Assembly (NCBI GenBank): GCA_945283395.1
Contig: CALYQH010000011.1
Location: forward strand, 1 to 12,802
Direction of reading: 5' to 3'
Origin: an uncultured Ventosimonas sp.
GTDB lineage: Bacteria; Pseudomonadota; Gammaproteobacteria; Pseudomonadales; Pseudomonadaceae
DNA: 12,802 nt
Shown here: one piece after another, positions 1 to 8,044 of the stretch
Layout of the letters: each line of letters opens with the position of its first letter
Numbering within the stretch: the first letter of the stretch is position 1
Translations under genes and position numbers: made by a program
Notes under the pieces: generated by a model
Told to the model about the DNA's origin: nothing
The model's input: only the letters and a program-made list of their open reading frames with translations
The model's database searches: none

Positions 1-1
1 C

Positions 2-952
2 ATTATTAGAAATGAGCAGCAGCAAGTAATAGCTATTATTGAGCAAAAGGATGCGAGCTTTGAGCAGAAGCAAATTAAAGAAGCTAATACGGGTATTTTG
101 GCATCTTCTACCGAGCCGCTTAGGAAATGGTTAAGCCAATTATCTAATAATAATGCCCAAGGTGAATACTATTTAACCGATGTAATAGCTATGGCAGTAG
201 CAGATGGCTTTACTATTGAGACCTGTCAACCTATTACGGAGATGGAAGTGCAAGGAGCTAATGATAAAGTGCAATTAGCTCAGCTAGAACGTTTCTATCA
301 ATTGCAACAAGCTACTGATTTAATGGCCCAAGGGGTGACTTTATTAGATCCACATAGGTTTGATATCAGAGGTGAAGTCAAGGTCGGCCAAGATATTGAG
401 ATAGATGTCAATGTCATTTTAGAGGGTAAAGTAGTTATAGAGGATAATGTCACTATAGGTGCTAATTCTATTATTAAAAATAGTATATTAAAACGTGGTG
501 TTACAGTTAAACCCAATAGCCATATAGAGGGAGCTATTTTAGAAGAAGAAAGTGATGCAGGGCCTTTTGCAAGGTTACGCCCAGGCACTATTTTGGAGAA
601 AAAAGCCCACGTAGGTAATTTTGTAGAATTGAAAAATACCAAGTTAGGTGAATATTCAAAGGTAGGACATTTAACTTATTTGGGAGATGCTGAAATAGGT
701 AATTATTGTAATATAGGGGCAGGTACTATCACTTGTAATTATGATGGTGTTAAGAAGTATAAAACAGTGTTAGGCAATGAAGTTTTTATAGGGTCTAATA
801 ATTCTTTAGTGGCACCTCTTAAAATAGGTGATGCTGCCACCACCGCAGCAGGGTCAACTATTACTGTAAATGTGGCAGCTAATGCTTTAGCCATAGGTAG
901 AGCAAAACAAGTCCAAAAAGAGCAGTGGCAAAAACCTAAAAAAACTAATTAA
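2..952 (+). CDS. glmU: Bifunctional UDP-GlcNAc pyrophosphorylase / glucosamine-1-phosphate N-acetyltransferase GlmU, C-terminal part (5' end outside window)
   Basis: GlmU acetylates glucosamine-1-P with acetyl-CoA and then uridylylates it, giving UDP-GlcNAc for peptidoglycan and lipid A. The frame is open from base 2, before the first internal start-like codon at 98. The codons in 2-97 read as family sequence (AIIEQKDAS, then IKEANTGIL), so the gene is cut by the window edge and does not start at 98. About 316 residues remain of a usual ~455. The pyrophosphorylase end shows [13 protein letters not shown] and the GAN...QLERFYQ segment, which carries the metal-binding Asn in the family. A left-handed beta-helix of hexapeptide repeats follows. 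The acetyltransferase site is intact: [39 protein letters not shown] and [11 protein letters not shown]. In many gammaproteobacteria, including Pseudomonas, glmS follows glmU. Here a convergent acyltransferase follows instead. Confidence 0.96.
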   Translation: MIRNEQQQVIAIIEQKDASFEQKQIKEANTGILASSTEPLRKWLSQLSNNNAQGEYYLTDVIAMAVADGFTIETCQPITEMEVQGANDKVQLAQLERFYQLQQATDLMAQGVTLLDPHRFDIRGEVKVGQDIEIDVNVILEGKVVIEDNVTIGANSIIKNSILKRGVTVKPNSHIEGAILEEESDAGPFARLRPGTILEKKAHVGNFVELKNTKLGEYSKVGHLTYLGDAEIGNYCNIGAGTITCNYDGVKKYKTVLGNEVFIGSNNSLVAPLKIGDAATTAAGSTITVNVAANALAIGRAKQVQKEQWQKPKKTN

Positions 953-1084
953 AAGTAGCAGTCAGTTCACCATTTGTTTATAAGTTTACGAATGGATGTG
1001 CTAGAGTGTTGCATTTGATTTATTTAGACTATTTAAAAGTTCAGGGCAGGAACAGATAAATGAGCAGTGATTATTAACAGTAAT

Positions 1085-1099
1085 AAAGCATCGCTTTTT
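1085..1099 (+). terminator. Weak candidate intrinsic terminator after glmU
   Basis: A 5-bp stem AAAGC/GCTTT with a 3-nt loop runs directly into a T5 tract. It lies in the 242-nt gap (953-1194) between the convergent glmU and acyltransferase genes. The stem is short and AT-rich, so this is only a candidate. Another hairpin in the gap (CCATTTGT at 970-977 with ACGAATGG at 988-995, one U-G pair) has no T tract. I see no small gene or RNA in the rest of the gap. Confidence 0.3.
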
Positions 1100-1194
1100 G
1101 CTAGAATAAGGGATTAAAAAGTAAAAAGAGCGTATAAGTTGAAGCCATTGGGTTAGTTGTTTATTACCTATCCGCTAGCTAGTTTACTGGTTAA

Positions 1195-2085
1195 TTAATA
1201 CCAACGTTGTTCGCCTTCTGGCCTATTTTTAAAACGCTTCATACTCCACATATATTGAGTAGGCCAGCGTCTTACGCAGTTTTCGATGGTTTTGCCCATC
1301 ACCGCTGCGCCTTGAGCTGTATCATCACTATATATAGTGTCAGGAACATCTTCAAAAATTACTTTATAGCTCCCGTCATCTAGTCGTATGGCGTGGCCCA
1401 CAAAAGCTACCGCCTTATGACCTGCAACCATGCTGGCTACAAATTTACTGGTTAATACCTGAGTGGCAAAAAAAGGGACAAACACCCCTGAAGATCTAGC
1501 TGGCTCAGGATCAGCCGGTATACCGGCACAGCCACCACGGCGTATTTCTTTGATAACACTTAAAATACCTTCTTTAGTGGAAGGTGCTACTCTATTGCCC
1601 ATCTGTACTCTACGTATTTTTAAAAAATCGTCTAGTTCTTTTAGTTTGGGTGGACGATAGAAAATAACTGGATTACAGTAACTAGAGTAATAGTGATTAA
1701 GAATTTCCCAATTGCCTAAATGGCTAGTAATACCAACTGCACCTTTACCAGATGAGATGGCCCTTTGTAATACATCCAGCCCTTCAACTTGTTTGATAAC
1801 GGCTAATGTTTTTTTAGGTGGCCAACACCAAGCACAAGCACTTTCAGCTAGGGTTTTGCCCTGATTGATTAATGTTTGCTTTGCTAATCTATTAATTTGT
1901 GTTTGGCTAAGTTCAGGGAAACATTTGCTTAGATTAATTAAGGCTACTTGACGTGATCTATTAGGAAACCACCACATAAGATAGCCAACCAAGCAGCCTA
2001 TTTTTTCAACTAGACACCAAGGGAATAGGGCAAATAAACGAATAAAAGCGACAGCAATTTTACCTTTTAGTTTTTTCACACGCAT
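1195..2085 (-). CDS. LpxL/HtrB-family lipid A biosynthesis (lauroyl) acyltransferase
   Basis: An inner-membrane acyltransferase that moves a fatty acyl chain, usually from acyl-ACP, onto the lipid A precursor as a secondary (acyloxyacyl) chain. It is 296 aa, close to the ~300 aa of the LpxL/LpxM/HtrB family. A hydrophobic N-terminal anchor spans roughly residues 8-40. The catalytic HX4E motif is HLGNWE, with His122 and Glu127. A later GVFVPFFA block matches the conserved GVFVPFFG segment. The ATG at 2085 is the only good start, since an in-frame TGA lies two codons upstream; the ribosome site is weak. The gene stands alone, divergent from recN (137 nt between starts) and convergent with glmU. 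Family assignment is firm. Whether the substrate is lauroyl, 2-OH-lauroyl or myristoyl, and which paralogue this is (Pseudomonas has at least two HtrB-type enzymes), cannot be read here. An ornithine-lipid or lysophospholipid role is less likely. Confidence 0.88.
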   Translation of the reverse strand: MRVKKLKGKIAVAFIRLFALFPWCLVEKIGCLVGYLMWWFPNRSRQVALINLSKCFPELSQTQINRLAKQTLINQGKTLAESACAWCWPPKKTLAVIKQVEGLDVLQRAISSGKGAVGITSHLGNWEILNHYYSSYCNPVIFYRPPKLKELDDFLKIRRVQMGNRVAPSTKEGILSVIKEIRRGGCAGIPADPEPARSSGVFVPFFATQVLTSKFVASMVAGHKAVAFVGHAIRLDDGSYKVIFEDVPDTIYSDDTAQGAAVMGKTIENCVRRWPTQYMWSMKRFKNRPEGEQRWY

Positions 2086-2169
2086 ATCTCATCTCATCAG
2101 CGTTAAGTTTATTTTAGCATTTACTAACGAATAAATGGTGTGTTCGTCACCTTTTATATATGAATAGCT

Positions 2170-2175
2170 TATAAT
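2170..2175 (+). promoter_or_regulatory. Probable -10 element of the recN promoter
   Basis: A perfect TATAAT lies 47 nt before the recN ATG, which predicts a 5' leader of about 40 nt. No good -35 (TTGACA-like) is found 16-18 nt upstream, so the promoter may need an activator or be weak. I found no CTG-N10-CAG LexA box in 2086-2222. Confidence 0.35.
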
Positions 2176-2222
2176 AGCTTTATGATATTTGATAGGCTCA
2201 AACAAGTATGGATTTATAACTC

Positions 2223-3896
2223 ATGTTAGTGCATCTAGCCATTAGTAATTATGCTATTGTTGAACGATTAGACTTAGAGTTGACCGCAGGCATGACTGTT
2301 ATCACAGGAGAGACGGGTGCCGGCAAATCCATTATGCTTGATGCGTTAGGTCTAGCATTAGGGGATAGGTGCGATAGTAGTGTGGTGCGGCCTCATACTG
2401 ATAAAGCAGACATTTTAGCAAGTTTTGATATTAGCCAGATTGCCGAGGCGCAAGAGTGGCTAGCTAATAATGATTTAAACTTAGCTGATAATAGTTGCTT
2501 GTTAAGAAGAGTCATAACTCAAGATGGACGCTCTAGAGGCTATATTAATGGTACTCCTTGCCCTTTAAGTCAACTCAAATCATTGGGTGAGCTGTTAATA
2601 GATATTCATAGCCAGCATGAACATCAATCCCTTTTAAAGTTAGATAATCAGCGTAGATTGTTAGATGAATATGCTGCTCATTCGGCCTTAGTTGCACAAG
2701 TTAAGCAGTTAGCACAGACTTGGAAAGAAGCTTCGCAGGAGCTCTATCAACGTACTCATCGCAGTGAGAAACAACAAGCAAGACAGGCATTACTAAGCTA
2801 TCAATTAGAAGAATTAGCGGCGTTATCCTTAGTGGCAGGTGAATTAGAACAATTAGAGGCGGAGCAACATAGTTTAAGCCAAGCAGATACTATTTTAAGC
2901 ACTTGCCAGCAAGTATTGGCTAGTTGTAGTAATGATGAGGTGAATCTAATAGTGGTTTTAACTACAGCCATTAAAAAGCTAACCTCGTTCAAAACTCCTA
3001 TTGCTGAATTGGTAGAGGTTAGCCAGTTATTTACTTCAGCACAGATTCAAATTGAAGAAGCTATGGCTGAAATAAATAGGTTTATTGACCATTTTGAAGC
3101 CGATCCTATTAGGCAACAACAAGTTGAAGAAAGGCTAGATAGAATTTATAGTTTGGCGCGTAAACATCATATTCAGCCTGCTGAGCTACCAGCCTTTACA
3201 ACACAACTTACTACTGAACTAGCAACGCTTAATGCTGCTGATGAGTCGTTAGAGCAGTTAACTCAAAAGGTAGAGCAATTAACTAAAGACTATCAACAAC
3301 AAGCTAAAAAGTTGTCGGATGCGCGGCATAAAGCAGCTATCAAATTAGCTAAGGCTGTCCAGAAAGAAATACAAACTTTAGGTATGCCGGGTGGCCAATT
3401 TGCTATTAATTTAACGCCAGTTGATTCGGCTGAACCTCAACGTAATGGTATGGAAATTGTGGAGTTTCAGGTCAGTAGTAATCCTGGTCAGCCGTTAAGG
3501 TCTTTAAATAAAGTTGCTTCAGGTGGTGAGTTATCTCGTATTAGTTTAGCTATTCAAGTGATTACTGCCCAAACATCTAGGGTCCCAACATTAGTGTTTG
3601 ATGAAGTGGATGTAGGGATAGGTGGCCCTACTGCTGAGATCGTTGGGCAATTGTTAAATAAGATAGGGCAAACAGGTCAAATATTAGTGGTAACGCACTT
3701 GCCACAAGTGGCGGCACAAGGACACCAGCACTTATTGGTACATAAAGCACGTACTAAAACTAGCACCGAAACGGTAGTTAGTCAGCTTACGACTAAGCAA
3801 CGTGTGGAAGAGTTGGCCAGAATGTTAGGCGGCGTAGAGCTAACTAAACAGTCTCTTGCCCATGCTGAAGCTATGTTAGCTACAGCACAACGCTGA
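2223..3896 (+). CDS. recN: DNA repair protein RecN (SMC-like ATPase)
   Basis: RecN is a cytoplasmic SMC-family ATPase that acts early in RecA-dependent double-strand break repair and helps hold broken or sister DNA together. The 557-aa length matches the family (~553-558). Walker A is GETGAGKS (29-36). The ABC signature is ASGGELSR (432-439), Walker B is TLVFDEVD (456-463) with catalytic Glu461, and the switch His is His492 in THLPQ. Between the nucleotide-binding halves, about residues 150-375 are Gln/Glu/Leu-rich and form the short coiled-coil arms typical of RecN, with the conserved QHEHQSLL block near 131-138. The ATG at 2223 is required, because an in-frame TAA ends at 2219, yet no clear Shine-Dalgarno precedes it. 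RecN is SOS-induced in E. coli and Pseudomonas, but no canonical LexA operator is visible. The gene is monocistronic and convergent with thiE, with 80 nt between them. Confidence 0.97.
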   Translation: MLVHLAISNYAIVERLDLELTAGMTVITGETGAGKSIMLDALGLALGDRCDSSVVRPHTDKADILASFDISQIAEAQEWLANNDLNLADNSCLLRRVITQDGRSRGYINGTPCPLSQLKSLGELLIDIHSQHEHQSLLKLDNQRRLLDEYAAHSALVAQVKQLAQTWKEASQELYQRTHRSEKQQARQALLSYQLEELAALSLVAGELEQLEAEQHSLSQADTILSTCQQVLASCSNDEVNLIVVLTTAIKKLTSFKTPIAELVEVSQLFTSAQIQIEEAMAEINRFIDHFEADPIRQQQVEERLDRIYSLARKHHIQPAELPAFTTQLTTELATLNAADESLEQLTQKVEQLTKDYQQQAKKLSDARHKAAIKLAKAVQKEIQTLGMPGGQFAINLTPVDSAEPQRNGMEIVEFQVSSNPGQPLRSLNKVASGGELSRISLAIQVITAQTSRVPTLVFDEVDVGIGGPTAEIVGQLLNKIGQTGQILVVTHLPQVAAQGHQHLLVHKARTKTSTETVVSQLTTKQRVEELARMLGGVELTKQSLAHAEAMLATAQR

Positions 3897-3976
3897 TTAG
3901 CAATAAGGGTGCTATAAAACTATCAAGTTATAGGCTAGTTAGTGTTTTATTGAACAGAAAGCGTCTTCATCATCAG

Positions 3977-4609
3977 CTAACAAGAGGTAATAGCTATTAG
4001 CTCGCTAAATTTGCTAGCCTGCTGTTTAACTTGTGCAGCGTTTTCTTTAGCAAATAAGTCATTAACAACGGCGACCAAATCCGCACCTGCCTTAGTTAAG
4101 CTAGTCACTTTGTCCAAGGTTATCCCTCCTATAGCGCATAGCGGTAAGTGTAAAGTTTTAGCTTGGCTTAAGACAGACTTATCAGCAGCTATAGCGTCAG
4201 GCTTAGTGAGTGAGCTAAAGAAACGACCAAAGGCTAAATAATTAGCCCCTGCCGCTTTTGCTTGGTGAGCGAGCTCTAAAGAACCATGACAAGTAGCGCC
4301 GATAATAGCGTTAGAGCCTAACAGTTTTCTAGCTGCTTCAATTGAACTATCGGTTTGGCCTAAATGTACTCCTACCGATAGTTCTTTGGCTAATACTATA
4401 TCGTCATTAATAATCAAGAGAGCGTGGTATTGGTTACAAAGTTTTTTTAGCGCTTCGGCTTCTTGATAACGACGCTTAGTGTCTGTCGTTTTATCACGGT
4501 ATTGCAGTAACTTCATACCACCTTGTAAAGCTGCTTCTACATAAGGTAATAAGCGACCATCCGCTAGTAGCTTATTATCTGTTATACCATATAAACCAGC
4601 TAGTTTCAC
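3977..4609 (-). CDS. thiE: Thiamine-phosphate synthase ThiE
   Basis: ThiE joins HMP-pyrophosphate to the thiazole phosphate to make thiamine monophosphate, releasing pyrophosphate. It is 210 aa, the usual size for the TIM-barrel enzyme. Active-site motifs are in order: QYRDK (36-40), INDD (67-70, Mg-pyrophosphate), GVHLGQTD (80-87), TCH (106-108), [13 protein letters not shown] (127-139) and IGGIT (160-164). It starts with GTG at 4609, and its first bases form a GTGA overlap with the thiD stop codon. This indicates translational coupling and a thiD-thiE operon. Translational coupling would compensate for the poor ribosome site. In Pseudomonas, thiD-thiE is followed by hemL. Here thiE ends against recN tail to tail, so hemL has been lost from the cluster or moved. 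Confidence 0.95.
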   Translation of the reverse strand: MKLAGLYGITDNKLLADGRLLPYVEAALQGGMKLLQYRDKTTDTKRRYQEAEALKKLCNQYHALLIINDDIVLAKELSVGVHLGQTDSSIEAARKLLGSNAIIGATCHGSLELAHQAKAAGANYLAFGRFFSSLTKPDAIAADKSVLSQAKTLHLPLCAIGGITLDKVTSLTKAGADLVAVVNDLFAKENAAQVKQQASKFSELIAITSC

Positions 4610-5409
4610 GAGCAGAAGTCCAAAGGTAGACGTCTAGGAATATATTGGCCATGTCCTGGTGCTTCTGCATCTCGTAAGGTACGCCAAGTATAGTCAAGCG
4701 CTGTTTTGACTGCACTAGCAAGCTCTTCGCCAAGAGCTAGGCGGCCAGCAAGAGCACTGGCAAGGGTACAGCCTGAACCATGAAAATTGCCTGGTAAACG
4801 CTGACAAGTAAAAATTAGTGTTTCTTTCGATTGGCTATAGAGACGATTACTTATGATAGGGTCTGTTGCATGTCCGCCCTTAATAAGTAAATTTTTGCTA
4901 TAGTTCATTAATACCTCTGCACATTGATCGGCGGAACCTTCTGGTAGTTCTGCTAAGATGCGTGCTTCGGGTAAATTAGGGGTACTGATGGTGGCTAACG
5001 GTAGTAGTTTTTCTCTGATGGCATAGCCTACATCGTCTTTTCCTAAAGAACCACCGCCACCTGCTGTTAAAACAGGGTCACAAACCAATGGTAAATGGGG
5101 ATGTTGATGAATTAGTTCAAGAATGGTATCTACCATTTCAATATTACCTAGCATACCTAGTTTAATGGCTGCCACGGGCATATCAGATAATACGGCATTG
5201 GCTTGAGCGAGTACCCAGTCTCTATCTAATACTCTAAAATCTGATACATTCACAGTATTTTGGACAGTAAGAGCCGTTACCGTAGGTGCCGCATGGCATT
5301 GTTGTGCCAAAATAGCTTCTATATCAGCTTGAATACCAGCCCCACCGCTAGGATCATGACCAGATAAACAAAGTACTATAGGGCGGCTAGGAGGATTATT
5401 AGCAATCAT
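4606..5409 (-). CDS. thiD: Hydroxymethylpyrimidine / phosphomethylpyrimidine kinase ThiD
   Basis: ThiD phosphorylates HMP and then HMP-P to give HMP-PP, the substrate of ThiE. It is a 267-aa ribokinase-fold enzyme of normal length. Motifs: [14 protein letters not shown] (16-29, pyrimidine binding), TALTVQNT (45-52), DPVL (111-114), TPNLPEA (143-149), KGGH (177-180), and the anion hole/catalytic GSGCTLAS (211-218) with Cys214. The ATG at 5409 fits the family N-terminus, although no clear Shine-Dalgarno precedes it. It overlaps thiE by 4 nt and is transcribed away from choX, with a 164-nt divergent gap. In that gap I could not find the conserved TPP-riboswitch pieces (CTGAGA and an ACCTGAT-like element) on the minus strand, so the operon may not be thiamine-riboswitch controlled. 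The pair alone does not make thiamine; thiC and thiazole genes must lie elsewhere, or HMP is salvaged. Confidence 0.95.
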   Translation of the reverse strand: MIANNPPSRPIVLCLSGHDPSGGAGIQADIEAILAQQCHAAPTVTALTVQNTVNVSDFRVLDRDWVLAQANAVLSDMPVAAIKLGMLGNIEMVDTILELIHQHPHLPLVCDPVLTAGGGGSLGKDDVGYAIREKLLPLATISTPNLPEARILAELPEGSADQCAEVLMNYSKNLLIKGGHATDPIISNRLYSQSKETLIFTCQRLPGNFHGSGCTLASALAGRLALGEELASAVKTALDYTWRTLRDAEAPGHGQYIPRRLPLDFCS

Positions 5410-5573
5410 AATTAAGTTAACACCGTTAGTTAATAAGTTTTAAGAATTAGGATATAAATAATAATTAGTATTAAGTATACAGGAAATGTTATAAGGCTAT
5501 TTTGCTATTTAGTGAAAATAGTAGTAAGGTTGTTACAAATTTGTCCTAGTGACTTCATAGTAAAGGAAATAGC

Positions 5574-6530
5574 ATGAATAACATTAATAAATATTTGTGT
5601 ATGGTATTAGTGGGACTAATGAGTAGTTTTACAGCGATAGCTGGTGGTAGATCTGAGTCTGCAAGTTGCGCTGAAATTAAATTAGCTGAAACAGGTTGGG
5701 CAGATATTAGTGCTACTACCGCGATCGTTTCGGTCATAGCTGAAGGGTTAGGCTATAAAGTGTCAGCTCCTATTATTTCGGTACCTATTGCTTTTACTAG
5801 TGTAGCTAAGGGTAAAGTAGATGCCTTTTTGGGTTATTGGTCTCCTTCTATGGATAGCATCGCTGCGCCTTTTATTAAAAATAACTCTATCCTAATACCA
5901 GAAAAAGCTAATTTAGAAGGGGCTAAATATACTTTAGCGGTACCTAGTTATACTTATGATGCTGGCTTACAAACTTTTGCCGATATAGCCAAATTTAAAA
6001 AAGAGTTAGGTGCTAAAATTTATGGAATTGAAGCGGGTAATGATGGTAATTTATTGATTCAGAAGATGATTAAGGATAATCTTTATAATTTGAGTGATTT
6101 TAAATTAAGAGAATCCAGTGAAGCAGTTATGCTGGCTGAGGTAAATAAAGCAATCAAAGCGAAAAAGCCTATCGTTTTTTTAGGTTGGGAACCTCACCCT
6201 ATGAATGCCAAGATGGATATAAAGTATTTAGCAGGAGGTGATGAGGTGTTTGGCCCAAACTATGGAAGCGCTAAGGTATTAACGGTCATTTCTAACAGTT
6301 TTAGCAAACGTTGTCCTGTTGAAGCTAATTGGTTAGGTCAGATCCACTTTACCTTGGCTATGGAGAATGAGTTAATGTTAGCTATTTTAGACAATAAAGC
6401 CCCAATTAAACAAATTGCTAAAGATTATTTAAAACACCATTCGGAGCTGTTAGAAGAATGGTTAACAGGAGTTAAAAGTCTTACCGGGGAAGAGGGTAAA
6501 ATAGCTGTTGAGAAATATATAGCTAACTAA
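5574..6530 (+). CDS. choX: Choline ABC transporter periplasmic substrate-binding protein (ChoX/CaiX-like, OpuAC family)
   Basis: A periplasmic protein that would capture choline (or a related quaternary amine) for an ABC importer. Residues 1-23 form a signal peptide with an AIA cleavage site before Gly24. There is no lipobox, so the mature protein is soluble. The 318-aa length fits the OpuAC fold. Residues matching the Sinorhizobium ChoX aromatic box, recalled from its structure, are Trp42 (TGWAD), Asp44, Trp89 (GYWSPSMD), a Tyr at 126 or 128 (SYTYDAG), Asn156 (GIEAGNDGN) and Trp205 (LGWEPHPMN). Cys32 and Cys247 may form the disulfide seen in that family. AAGGA at 5563-5567 lies 6 nt before the ATG. 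No permease or ATPase gene is adjacent, so it probably feeds a transporter encoded elsewhere, as the orphan Pseudomonas CaiX/BetX proteins do with CbcWV. pip starts about 20 nt downstream and is likely cotranscribed. Carnitine or betaine binding is the alternative. Confidence 0.88.
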   Translation: MNNINKYLCMVLVGLMSSFTAIAGGRSESASCAEIKLAETGWADISATTAIVSVIAEGLGYKVSAPIISVPIAFTSVAKGKVDAFLGYWSPSMDSIAAPFIKNNSILIPEKANLEGAKYTLAVPSYTYDAGLQTFADIAKFKKELGAKIYGIEAGNDGNLLIQKMIKDNLYNLSDFKLRESSEAVMLAEVNKAIKAKKPIVFLGWEPHPMNAKMDIKYLAGGDEVFGPNYGSAKVLTVISNSFSKRCPVEANWLGQIHFTLAMENELMLAILDNKAPIKQIAKDYLKHHSELLEEWLTGVKSLTGEEGKIAVEKYIAN

Positions 6531-6539
6531 TAATTAACT

Positions 6540-6543
6540 AGGA
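6540..6543 (+). promoter_or_regulatory. Ribosome binding site deciding the pip start
   Basis: AGGA is followed by three consecutive in-frame ATG codons at 6546, 6549 and 6552. Spacing is 2, 5 and 8 nt. The third ATG has the best spacing and gives the family N-terminus MQTLFPEIKPF. Confidence 0.55.
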
Positions 6544-6551
6544 TAATGATG

Positions 6552-7520
6552 ATGCAAACTCTTTTCCCTGAAATTAAACCCTTTGCCACTCACAAATTAG
6601 CAGTCCAAGAGCCACATATTCTTCATATAGAGGAAAGTGGTTCGCGAACGGGTTTAGCCGTCTTATTTTTACATGGTGGCCCAGGTGGTGGCTGCGATGA
6701 AAATAGTGCTAGATTTTTTGACCCTAACATTTATCGTATTGTTACTTTCGACCAAAGAGGATGTGGTAGTTCCACCCCCCACGCTTGTTTAGAGCATAAT
6801 ACGACGTGGGATCTAGTGGCAGATATAGAGCTTATTAGAAATACGCTAGGTATAGATAAATGGGTGGTATTTGGTGGGTCGTGGGGATCTACTTTAGCTT
6901 TAGCTTATGCTCAGACGCACCCTGATAGGGTATTAGGCTTAATATTAAGAGGTATTTTTTTATGTCGCCCTTCTGAATTACAGTGGTTTTATCAAGAGGG
7001 GGCTAGTTTATTGTTTCCCGATTATTGGGAAAGTTATCTAGCTCCTATCCCTGTACAAGAAAGAGGAGATATGATTAAGGCCTATTATAAAAGATTAACA
7101 GGTAACGATGAGATAGCTCAATTATACGCAGCTAAAGCTTGGTCAGGTTGGGAAGGGAGTACAATCACGTTAGCCCCCAATCCAAAAATAGCTGATAGTT
7201 TTTTAGAAACCAAAAAAGCCTTGTCAATGGCGCGTATTGAATGCCATTACTTTATAAATAATGCTTTTTTAGAAGCTAACCAGTTGTTGCGGGATATGCC
7301 GAAAATTGCTCATATTCCCGGTATTATTGTGCATAGCCGTTACGATGTAATTTGCCCGTTAGACAACGCTTGGCAATTACACAAAGCATGGCCTAATAGT
7401 GAGTTAAATATTATTAGGGAAGCTGGACATTCTGCATTTGAGTTAGCTGTAACAGACGCTTTAGTGAAGGCAACCCATCAAATGGCAAAATATCTATTAA
7501 ATCCTATTGAGGATGCTTAG
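6552..7520 (+). CDS. pip: Proline iminopeptidase (prolyl aminopeptidase, S33 alpha/beta hydrolase)
   Basis: A cytoplasmic serine peptidase that removes N-terminal proline from peptides. From the ATG at 6552 it is 322 aa, the normal size of bacterial PIP; starts at 6546 or 6549 would add one or two Met. The oxyanion-hole motif HGGPGGG is at 41-47, DQRGCGSS at 67-74, and the nucleophile elbow GGSWGS gives Ser110. The acid is Asp265 (HSRYDVICP) and the base His293 (AGHSAFE). A helical cap lies between, including CHYFINNAFLE near 231-241. The usual DQRGCGRS motif has Ser in place of Arg here. It follows choX by about 20 nt, and its last codons contain the ribosome site of dtd, which starts one base after its stop. 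The pip-dtd pairing, as I recall it, also occurs in Pseudomonas. Confidence in the family is high. Confidence 0.95.
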   Translation: MQTLFPEIKPFATHKLAVQEPHILHIEESGSRTGLAVLFLHGGPGGGCDENSARFFDPNIYRIVTFDQRGCGSSTPHACLEHNTTWDLVADIELIRNTLGIDKWVVFGGSWGSTLALAYAQTHPDRVLGLILRGIFLCRPSELQWFYQEGASLLFPDYWESYLAPIPVQERGDMIKAYYKRLTGNDEIAQLYAAKAWSGWEGSTITLAPNPKIADSFLETKKALSMARIECHYFINNAFLEANQLLRDMPKIAHIPGIIVHSRYDVICPLDNAWQLHKAWPNSELNIIREAGHSAFELAVTDALVKATHQMAKYLLNPIEDA

Positions 7521-7521
7521 A

Positions 7522-7959
7522 ATGCGGGCGTTAATTCAGCGGGTAACGAGTGCTAAAGTAACTGTTGCTGGTCAAATAGTTGGCGCCATAACACAGGGCA
7601 CGTTAGCCTTGGTGGCCGTACAACCAGATGATAGTGAGGCCAATGCAGATAAGTTATTATATAAATTGCTTAATTATCGGATGTTTGCTGATGAAAAGGA
7701 TAAAATGAATCGTTCTTTAATAGAGGAGCAGGGCGGTTTATTAATAGTTTCGCAGTTTACTCTAGCGGCTGATACTAAAAGTGGCTTACGTCCAAGTTTT
7801 TCCAGCGCTGCTTCTCCTGCCTTGGGGGAATGTCTATATAATTATCTGGTTGAGCAAGCAAAAAAACAACATGCTAAAGTAGCAACAGGCCGTTTTGGAG
7901 CATCTATGCAAGTTGCTTTAACTAATGACGGGCCTGTGACATTTCTGCTAGAAAGCTAG
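7522..7959 (+). CDS. dtd: D-aminoacyl-tRNA deacylase (D-tyrosyl-tRNA deacylase) Dtd
   Basis: Dtd hydrolyses D-aminoacyl-tRNAs (and Gly-tRNA-Ala) so that D-residues do not enter translation. Starting at the ATG at 7522 it is 145 aa, exactly the common bacterial length, beginning MRALIQRV. Codons upstream in frame (from 7507) lie inside the pip coding sequence and are not expected to be used. GAGGA at 7509-7513 sits 8 nt before the ATG. Signature motifs are SQFTLAAD (77-84) with the conserved Thr80, GLRPSFSSAA (88-97), and the cross-subunit Gly-cisPro motif at Gly137-Pro138 in NDGPVTFLLES at the C-terminus. It works as a homodimer. The single-base gap to pip shows a tight operon. No clear terminator follows before the next gene, 85 nt downstream. 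Confidence 0.97.
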   Translation: MRALIQRVTSAKVTVAGQIVGAITQGTLALVAVQPDDSEANADKLLYKLLNYRMFADEKDKMNRSLIEEQGGLLIVSQFTLAADTKSGLRPSFSSAASPALGECLYNYLVEQAKKQHAKVATGRFGASMQVALTNDGPVTFLLES

Positions 7960-8044
7960 ATTATAATTTTGGTTTAGGCCAATATATTAAGCTAAATTGT
8001 TAACTAATATTTTTTATGATTAATGAAGAATAGAGGAAATAACC

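Noticed and set aside
98..100. Possible start of a 284-aa protein at TTG 98
   Set aside because: The frame is open back to base 2 and the upstream codons encode conserved GlmU sequence, so this is internal.
298..642. Antisense open frame of 114 codons within glmU
   Set aside because: It lies opposite conserved hexapeptide-repeat coding sequence and its translation resembles no protein; it is a shadow frame.
3897..3976. Hairpin CTATA...TATAG (3912-3933) as a terminator between recN and thiE
   Set aside because: The stem is interrupted by a bulge, consists almost wholly of A-T pairs and has no T-run directly after it.
5555..5737. Short minus-strand frame overlapping the start of choX
   Set aside because: It is fully antisense to the choX signal peptide region, has low-complexity translation and no separate support.
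7507..7521. Earlier in-frame start for dtd overlapping pip
   Set aside because: The extra residues MRMLR are not part of the 145-aa family length, and GAGGA is correctly spaced for ATG 7522.
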